Source: Acholeplasmataceae bacterium
GTDB taxonomy: Bacteria; Bacillota_I; Bacilli_A; Acholeplasmatales; Acholeplasmataceae
NCBI GenBank assembly: GCA_023230825.1
Contig: JALNWO010000049.1
Span: forward strand, 1 to 10,575
Length of the DNA stretch: 10,575 bases
Direction of reading: 5' to 3'
The notes beneath the pieces were generated by a model. It saw only the letters and a program-made list of their open reading frames with translations. It made no database searches and was not told the DNA's origin. Position numbers and translations under genes: made by a program. This document shows, piece after piece, positions 6,329 to 10,575 of this stretch. How positions within the stretch are numbered: position 1 is the first letter of the stretch; every line of letters starts with the position of its first letter.

Positions 6329-7891
6329 TTATAGTTTTGATAAGGAACCAAGCAAAAGTTCATTCATGTTATTCCTTAATTCTGTTATTGGGGCACCAGA
6401 TTTCTTAACGATTATTTCAGACAAGCCTAATGCTACTACCATTCTTAAAAGAGGTTCTATAACTTTATGGTCGTCTCCTGCAAATTCTACCATAAATGGA
6501 TGGATAAGTGATAATCTTACACCTATATTCTTGAAATTTGGTTTACTTTCAGGTATTAAGTGGTCTCCGACTTGGATTAGCTCATCAATTGTTTCATCAT
6601 ATGATAATTCGATATGAACCATATAATCGATATTCGAAATATTTAATGGAAATTTTTTGTAATAGGATTTAGAAACTCCTTCTAATGTTGGTTCTTCAAC
6701 TACATCTGAAATTGGTCTGGAAATAACATTTTGAACATCTTGGTATATGTTATTTTGAATTTTGTCAGCAGTGTTGTCGACTACCTTTTTTGAGACTTTT
6801 TGATAGTTTTTTGCACTTTCTCTGACCCTGTATCTATCAGCCTGTTTTAAAATAGGAATAGAATCAACTTCTTCTAATTCTTCTTTTAAAATCTCTAAAA
6901 AAGCCTCCATGTTATCGTCCCATTGAAAACCATCTTTTGTGTGGCTCACTTTAAACCCTTCCAAGTGTAGTTCCCCGAAGAGTCTTTTATATCTATGACT
7001 GCCTAAAGAACCAGATAAGGCAGGAGGTCTAAACCCTTCATCATTATCTGCACTCCCTTCAATTACTCTTCCTCGTCTAAATAATGCAAATCCACTATCA
7101 CTAACAGACATTGTTTCCATAATGGCTATAAAACCTCTTGCCCTTAGTTTCCCCCCATTGCGGTCATCACCAAAATCAAAATCAACTTCTTGTTTCCAAT
7201 AGATGTTTTCACCATCTGGTGTTTCATAATATGGTACGTTTAAAATTTTTGGTGATGTATAGGTTAATTTTTCTCCGTTAATGTATAAATCAAGTATTCC
7301 TTTTCTAAAAAAATCCCTATAGATACTTGCTAAATGCCTCTTTACCTTACCTAAACCTCTTCTTATTGGCATCTTTTCATCCACCTCGTAAAGAGTTATT
7401 ACTGTATAATGTGAGTTAGGATTAGCACTAGTGGTTTTTATTTGTAATTCCTCTATTTTGTCCTCTACAATCTTTGAAATATCAAAAACCACAGTCCGTT
7501 CTATTTCTTCGTTTAAAGCCTTTGATTTGGCCTGCCATTTATTAGAAAACCAACAAGCAGCTGATTTCATGCCCATACCAAATTCAGATAATCTAGAATT
7601 ATCAGGAGGTAATTCTGCCGCTCTAAAAGCTCTTTGATAATCTATGGAATGGATACCAGCAGCATTGTCTTTTATTTGAATGCGATTATTATTGTTGTCA
7701 AATTCAATATCAACTCTTAATCTAAAATCTTCTCCTTCAATTTCTTTTAATTCATTTTCATTTTTTAAATAACTATCAATTGCGTTATCTACAAATTCAG
7801 CTAAAGCATAATACGGTTTATAGTTAAGGTGCTTTAAAACTGAAAGGATTGTTACACCTGGTCTAATACTTACATTATTTAGTTCTTTCAT
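6329..7891 (-). CDS. GHKL-fold ATPase, prokaryotic MORC/MutL-like
   Basis: 520 residues. The GHKL ATP-binding (Bergerat) fold is plain in the first ~115 residues: N-box ALAEFVDNAIDSY (29-41, Glu32, Asn36), G1 box IKDNAAGI (73-80, Asp75, Gly79), and G2 box FGMGMKSA (104-111) with the lid glycines. A middle S5-like transducer domain follows, ending in FALFRRGRVIEGSADNDEGF and GSHRYKRLFGELHL, with KDGFQWDD shortly after, resembling the MORC/Hsp90-like arrangement rather than a histidine kinase: no H-box or receiver is present. A charged helical stretch around the 'YRVRESAKNYQKVSKKVVDN' region may be a coiled coil or dimer interface. Family work (Iyer, Abhiman and Aravind) placed such ATPases in restriction-modification loci. 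It probably acts as an ATP-gated DNA clamp. Its start overlaps the methyltransferase gene by 17 bases. Confidence 0.9.
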   Translation of the reverse strand: MKELNNVSIRPGVTILSVLKHLNYKPYYALAEFVDNAIDSYLKNENELKEIEGEDFRLRVDIEFDNNNNRIQIKDNAAGIHSIDYQRAFRAAELPPDNSRLSEFGMGMKSAACWFSNKWQAKSKALNEEIERTVVFDISKIVEDKIEELQIKTTSANPNSHYTVITLYEVDEKMPIRRGLGKVKRHLASIYRDFFRKGILDLYINGEKLTYTSPKILNVPYYETPDGENIYWKQEVDFDFGDDRNGGKLRARGFIAIMETMSVSDSGFALFRRGRVIEGSADNDEGFRPPALSGSLGSHRYKRLFGELHLEGFKVSHTKDGFQWDDNMEAFLEILKEELEEVDSIPILKQADRYRVRESAKNYQKVSKKVVDNTADKIQNNIYQDVQNVISRPISDVVEEPTLEGVSKSYYKKFPLNISNIDYMVHIELSYDETIDELIQVGDHLIPESKPNFKNIGVRLSLIHPFMVEFAGDDHKVIEPLLRMVVALGLSEIIVKKSGAPITELRNNMNELLLGSLSKL

Positions 7892-9257
7892 ATACCAAGT
7901 CTTTTTTATTTTGAGAGTTAATGATTACTCCATTAAGTGTTTTTACTTTAGCTTCAGGGCTAATAAAATCAGATTTATTTTGGATTAATTTTTCAGCAAT
8001 TAATCTGACAATCTTAGAATTAACAGCATTTCCCAAAGCCCTAAAAGCTGCATTATCGTTTTCGGGTAGTTGAATACCCTCTAAAGACTGTAATCTTAAC
8101 CCTTCTTCTCTAGTTATATAGCGATTTTGCCAGCCAATAATTGGAATTTGTGTATTTGTACAAACGAGCGATGGAAAAAAATCGGCTTTTTTTACTCGTA
8201 TACCAGAAGCTCTGAATTGTATAATATAATTCTCTATTTTTCTTTCTCCATCACCAACATTCCATTCAAGTTTTTGCCAACTCTGAGATGGGCTTTTTGC
8301 TATTTCAGAAATTATCTTCTGTATGTGTTTTTTGTTTTCTTCGTAAAACTCTCTATTTTGTCTAATGTAATTTCTTTTCCAGTTAGGAAAAACTTTTTCA
8401 ACTCTTGAATAACTTGGTAAATTAGCTCTCTGTTCTGCTTTTGACATTCCATCCAAACTAACTCCAAAATTCCCTTTGTATTTACCAAGATTTTTTGCAG
8501 ATAATTTTAAAGGATAGGATTTTTCATAAGGATATGTTGCTCCGAACTCCATTCCCCGAATTGGAAAACCTGGTAGTTTTGTATCTTTTGGTATTTGGTC
8601 AATAAATGTTTGCCAAAGTTTTAGAAACACTTGATTAGGTTTAGGAAGTTCTTTAAATATAGCCGGTTTTTCTTCTACGAATTGATGAATATCTATTAAT
8701 GGAGACTTTTGTTCGTCAATATCATCGAATGAGAAATGGTCTAACCCATATAAAGAACCTACAATAAATATTCTCTTTCTGTGCTGTGGTACTCCAAAAT
8801 CTTGTGGAGAATAAATTTGGTAATCTACTTCATAGCCCAATGATGAGAGTTCATCTTGCATATATTTCCATGTCTCTTCATTATCATGTTTCTTTATAAA
8901 AGGAACGTTTTCAAGGATAAAATAATTTGGTTTCCTAAAATCAAGAATTTTAATAATTTCATCAAATAAAGTTCCTCTGTCATCATCTCTTCCTAATTGC
9001 TTACCTGCTTTTGAAAATGGCTGACAAGGAAAACCAGCACACAAAATATCGTGCTCGGGGATAGATTCAATTTCATTTTCAACTATTCTTTTTATATCCC
9101 CCTGTGCTTCAATGCCCCAGTTTTGTTTATAAACTCCTCTTAATGTAAGATCAAGTTCACTTGCAAATACACATTCGTGTCCAAGATCGTTTAATGCTTT
9201 GTGAAAACCACCAAGACCTGCAAATAAGTCTATAAACTTTAATTTCTTGTTAGTCAT
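7875..9257 (-). CDS. C5-cytosine DNA methyltransferase (Dcm family)
   Basis: 460 residues with the motifs of m5C methyltransferases in standard order: motif I FIDLFAGLGGF (8-18, SAM binding), motif IV GFPCQPFS (75-82, nucleophile Cys78), motif VI ENVP (116-119), motif VIII QHRKRIFIVG (158-167), a long variable target-recognition region (about 175-345), motif IX-like RYITREEGLRLQSL (379-392) and motif X FRALGNAVNSKIV (405-417 region). All catalytic residues are present, so it should be active and transfer a methyl group from SAM to cytosine at a defined site. The site cannot be predicted from sequence alone. In the operon it would protect host DNA from the linked nuclease. Its start overlaps the regulator gene by 8 bases and its end overlaps the ATPase gene by 17 bases, indicating coupled translation. 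No Vsr-type repair gene is nearby. Confidence 0.95.
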   Translation of the reverse strand: MTNKKLKFIDLFAGLGGFHKALNDLGHECVFASELDLTLRGVYKQNWGIEAQGDIKRIVENEIESIPEHDILCAGFPCQPFSKAGKQLGRDDDRGTLFDEIIKILDFRKPNYFILENVPFIKKHDNEETWKYMQDELSSLGYEVDYQIYSPQDFGVPQHRKRIFIVGSLYGLDHFSFDDIDEQKSPLIDIHQFVEEKPAIFKELPKPNQVFLKLWQTFIDQIPKDTKLPGFPIRGMEFGATYPYEKSYPLKLSAKNLGKYKGNFGVSLDGMSKAEQRANLPSYSRVEKVFPNWKRNYIRQNREFYEENKKHIQKIISEIAKSPSQSWQKLEWNVGDGERKIENYIIQFRASGIRVKKADFFPSLVCTNTQIPIIGWQNRYITREEGLRLQSLEGIQLPENDNAAFRALGNAVNSKIVRLIAEKLIQNKSDFISPEAKVKTLNGVIINSQNKKDLVYERTK

Positions 9258-9453
9258 TCGTTTTTGAACTTTTCATTAACAAATCTCTCGCATCAACGTT
9301 TAATAGTTTAGCTATTTTGAATAAATCTTCAATGCTTGGTTGTCTTCTGTTCTGTGCATATGAATTTATCATATTGTAGCTTTTACCAAGTTTTTTAGCG
9401 AGCCAAACTTGTTTAATTCCTTTTTCTTCTAAAACCTGTTTTATTCGGTTCAT
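9250..9453 (-). CDS. XRE/Cro-family transcriptional regulator (controller-like)
   Basis: 67 residues, close to the size of a lone HTH_3 domain. MNRIKQVLEEKGIKQVWLAK (1-20) leads into KKLGKSYNMINSYAQNRRQPSIEDLFKIAKLLNVDARDLL, the five-helix Cro/CI fold with the recognition helix at about SYNMINSYAQ. It is the first gene after the only good promoter and overlaps the methyltransferase start by 8 bases. Small XRE proteins at the head of restriction-modification operons act as controller (C) proteins or repressors that delay nuclease expression until the host is methylated. The A-rich leader GAGAAAATAATTAAA has no Shine-Dalgarno. Being a C protein is inference from position and size; an autorepressor is equally possible. 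Confidence 0.88.
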   Translation of the reverse strand: MNRIKQVLEEKGIKQVWLAKKLGKSYNMINSYAQNRRQPSIEDLFKIAKLLNVDARDLLMKSSKTND

Positions 9454-9483
9454 TTTAATTATTTTCTCGTAATTTATTTACTA

Positions 9484-9491
9484 CAAAAATA
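9484..9491 (-). promoter_or_regulatory. Candidate Bacteroidota -7 promoter element TATTTTTG
   Basis: On the minus strand TATTTTTG fits the Bacteroidota -7 consensus TAnnTTTG exactly and lies about 30 bases before the regulator ATG, giving a short leader. I see no good TTTG/TTG -33 box at the proper distance, so the promoter may be weak or activator-dependent. That would fit control by the XRE protein. No other convincing promoter was seen within the operon. Confidence 0.5.
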
Positions 9492-9511
9492 ACTTTATTT
9501 TCATTCATATC

Positions 9512-9544
9512 TCATTTAGTGAGTTAAAAAAAGTTCATTTAATG
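9512..9544. promoter_or_regulatory. Putative operator: two TCATTTARTG direct repeats plus CTCA/TGAG dyad
   Basis: TCATTTAGTG (9512-9521) and TCATTTAATG (9535-9544) are direct repeats whose starts are 23 bases apart, about two helical turns. The first overlaps a small dyad, CTCA (9511-9514) and TGAG (9520-9523). They lie 20-60 bases upstream of the -7 element, where an activator or controller protein of XRE type would bind. Assignment to this regulator rests on position alone. Confidence 0.4.
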
Positions 9545-9549
9545 TAATA

Positions 9550-9601
9550 GCGTTGGTTGAAAATTAGCTCTTTTGGTTTTGTGTATGCTGTCGTGCGTTG
9601 G
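9550..9601. repeat. GCGTTGG repeat pair, echoed at the left flank
   Basis: GCGTTGG occurs at 9550-9556 and 9595-9601. The second sits in TGCTGTCGTGCGTTGG (9586-9601), which matches TGCTGTGCGTTGG at 2082-2094 on the left edge of the operon apart from a 3-base gap. GTTGGAT at 9598-9604 satisfies the integron R-box consensus GTTRRRY. A short match of this kind could be chance, but both copies lie just outside the operon on opposite sides. Confidence 0.35.
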
Positions 9602-9683
9602 ATAAAATCGTTTAAAGTGCGTTGACAAAAAAATAAAAAATATTTCTTGCTTAAATGTTCAATCTTGCATTTTACCTCGGCTT

Positions 9684-9763
9684 GCAGTTAACGATTCGGG
9701 GCTTGGCGCTTGGGCGGGAAAGTCCGCAGGAACTTTCCCGTTTGAACGTCAGCCCGCCTGACG
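9684..9763. repeat. Palindrome cluster at right edge of the island
   Basis: It begins with GCAGTTAAC (9684-9692), the inverse of GTTAACTGC at 1923-1931. A perfect 9-bp stem, CGGGAAAGT (9715-9723)/ACTTTCCCG (9732-9740), follows with an 8-base loop, then a perfect 6-bp stem CGTCAG (9747-9752)/CTGACG (9758-9763) with loop CCCGC. GGCGGG at 9713-9718 can also pair with CCCGCC at 9753-9758, giving an alternative larger fold. The block is clearly more GC-rich than the operon. The genes on both sides point away from it, so it is not a terminator for either. A recombination site, an element end or a small structured RNA are the options. Confidence 0.55.
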
Positions 9764-9800
9764 CAAAACTGGCTGTTGAACAAAAGCTTCGCTAGCCAAC

Positions 9801-9826
9801 CAAGAACAAATATCAAGAACAAATAT
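9801..9826 (+). repeat. Perfect 13-bp tandem duplication CAAGAACAAATAT
   Basis: CAAGAACAAATAT occurs twice back to back (9801-9813, 9814-9826), 45 bases before the recombinase ATG. It could be a binding site pair controlling or recognised by the recombinase, or a simple slippage duplication. No flanking copy was seen elsewhere in the window. Confidence 0.6.
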
Positions 9827-9870
9827 AGTAAATCTTACAAACTTTGACCTAATTCTAAAAACAAAGAGTT

Positions 9871-10575
9871 ATGTCAAAAAAAGAGCTTTTCATTATCAAA
9901 CGGGCCAAGGAGCTTGTTCCGGGATTTCGTGAAGGTTTTTCACGGTTTAAACAACAAATTGTGCTCGACCAGATGAGTCCGAGTCTATTGGTGAACTATG
10001 GTCGTTATGTTGCCCATACAGCACTTCATTTTGGGAAGTCTCCTGAGAATATAAGTGTTGAGGAGATGAATCTGTATTTGTACCATTTAAGCATAGAGGA
10101 AGAATATTCTGAGACTTTCTTCAAGTTTACGGTTTATGGTATGCGTTCTTGGTATCGGCTGTATGGGTTGGGGGATGAGGCATTGAAGATGCCTGTAATC
10201 CGTAAGAAGAGCCCACTGCCAGAGGTGCTTTCCAAAAAGGATGTAAAGCGGTTAATAAAAGCACCGCGCAGTTTTAAGTATCGTTTTATTTTGGCGCTGA
10301 TTTACTCCTCAGGGTTACGGCTGAACGAGGCACATATGCTTAAAATAACCGATTTGCGTATAGAGCGTCGTCAGATTTTTGTCCGTAACGGCAAAGGTCG
10401 CAAGGACAGATATGTGATACTTTTAGAGTATATTGCAAAAGCCCTTCCCAAATATCTCTCACAATACAATCCCAAGGAATATTTATTTGAAGGTTCTCAG
10501 CCAGGCAAGCCTATGGGCAATCGGAGTATGCAGCACCTCATCAATGAGGCGAGGCGCATAGCCGGGATTACAGAA
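9871..10575 (+). CDS. Tyrosine recombinase (phage-integrase family), 5' part
   Basis: 235 codons are open from ATG 9871 to the window edge; the C-terminus is missing. Residues 20-105 form a SAM-like core-binding domain (PSLLVNYGRYVAHTALHFGK, then the FFKFTVYGMRSWYRLYGL helix). The catalytic domain starts near LPEVLSKKDVKRLI (116-129). Box I is YSSGLRLNEA (145-154) with catalytic Arg150, and the beta-hairpin NGKGRKDR (173-180) supplies Lys175. The HxxR and Tyr motifs would lie beyond 10575. Compared with the operon it is richer in G and C and uses CGT/CGG arginine codons, so its origin differs. In Bacteroidota such recombinases often sit before an IS91-type transposase; integron-like or cassette integrase roles are the alternative. 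It is transcribed away from the island behind the hairpin cluster. The start is supported by an A-rich AAAGAG leader. Confidence 0.9.
   Translation, partial: MSKKELFIIKRAKELVPGFREGFSRFKQQIVLDQMSPSLLVNYGRYVAHTALHFGKSPENISVEEMNLYLYHLSIEEEYSETFFKFTVYGMRSWYRLYGLGDEALKMPVIRKKSPLPEVLSKKDVKRLIKAPRSFKYRFILALIYSSGLRLNEAHMLKITDLRIERRQIFVRNGKGRKDRYVILLEYIAKALPKYLSQYNPKEYLFEGSQPGKPMGNRSMQHLINEARRIAGITE

Noticed and set aside
4401..7637. Several 65-115 codon plus-strand frames inside the operon
   Set aside because: All are antisense to genes with full motif sets and show no domain or start signal of their own.
9250..9453. Antitoxin of a toxin-antitoxin pair
   Set aside because: No small toxin gene is adjacent; the next gene is a complete methyltransferase, which fits a controller role better.
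1..10575. tRNA, rRNA or riboswitch
   Set aside because: No stretch with a cloverleaf, rRNA-like core or known aptamer pattern was seen by eye.

Overview
The window looks like chromosomal accessory DNA of a Bacteroidota bacterium (Flavobacteriia/Sphingobacteriia-like). It is AT-rich, most starts lack a Shine-Dalgarno sequence, a TAnnTTTG-type -7 element precedes the main operon, and the repeat debris matches IS types I know from that phylum. The species cannot be told.

Layout. (1) 2-331: the 3' end of a thioredoxin-fold gene (TlpA/ResA-like), cut by the window edge. (2) 332-2094: about 1.8 kb with no intact gene. It holds three copies of a roughly 270-370 bp non-coding module (346-711, 765-1036, 1385-1756), each ending in two or three 18-bp GTGGCAC...AACCG repeats set exactly 24 bp apart, like IS21-family termini without istA/istB. 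It also holds the N-terminal stump of a second transposase type (1037-1276, minus), cut off at the edge of module 2, and then a palindrome-rich junction (1866-2075). (3) 2095-9453: one compact minus-strand operon, transcribed from right to left. (4) 9454-9870: a divergent intergenic region with a promoter, a putative operator and strong hairpins. (5) 9871-10575: the 5' part of a tyrosine recombinase on the plus strand, running off the window.

The operon is the centre of interest. Its order is a small XRE/Cro-type regulator, a C5-cytosine DNA methyltransferase, a GHKL/MORC-like ATPase, a Z1-domain superfamily II ATPase, a DUF4420-type PD-(D/E)XK nuclease and a RhuM-family protein. The genes overlap or are separated by at most 12 bases. 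From family knowledge this is a restriction-modification-like defence island: the methyltransferase would mark self DNA, the nuclease would cut unmarked DNA, the two ATPases would sense or remodel DNA or drive translocation, and the regulator would time expression after entry into a new host. The MORC ATPase-Z1-nuclease-methylase association has been described by comparative genomics. The RhuM gene at the end, the XRE gene at the head and the apparent recombination-site-like flanks are the less familiar parts.

The island is bracketed by an inverted 9-mer (GTTAACTGC at 1923-1931, GCAGTTAAC at 9684-9692), each lying beside an imperfect palindrome, with a tyrosine recombinase just outside the right edge. 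I infer that the operon arrived as a mobile cassette. The sequence alone does not prove this.
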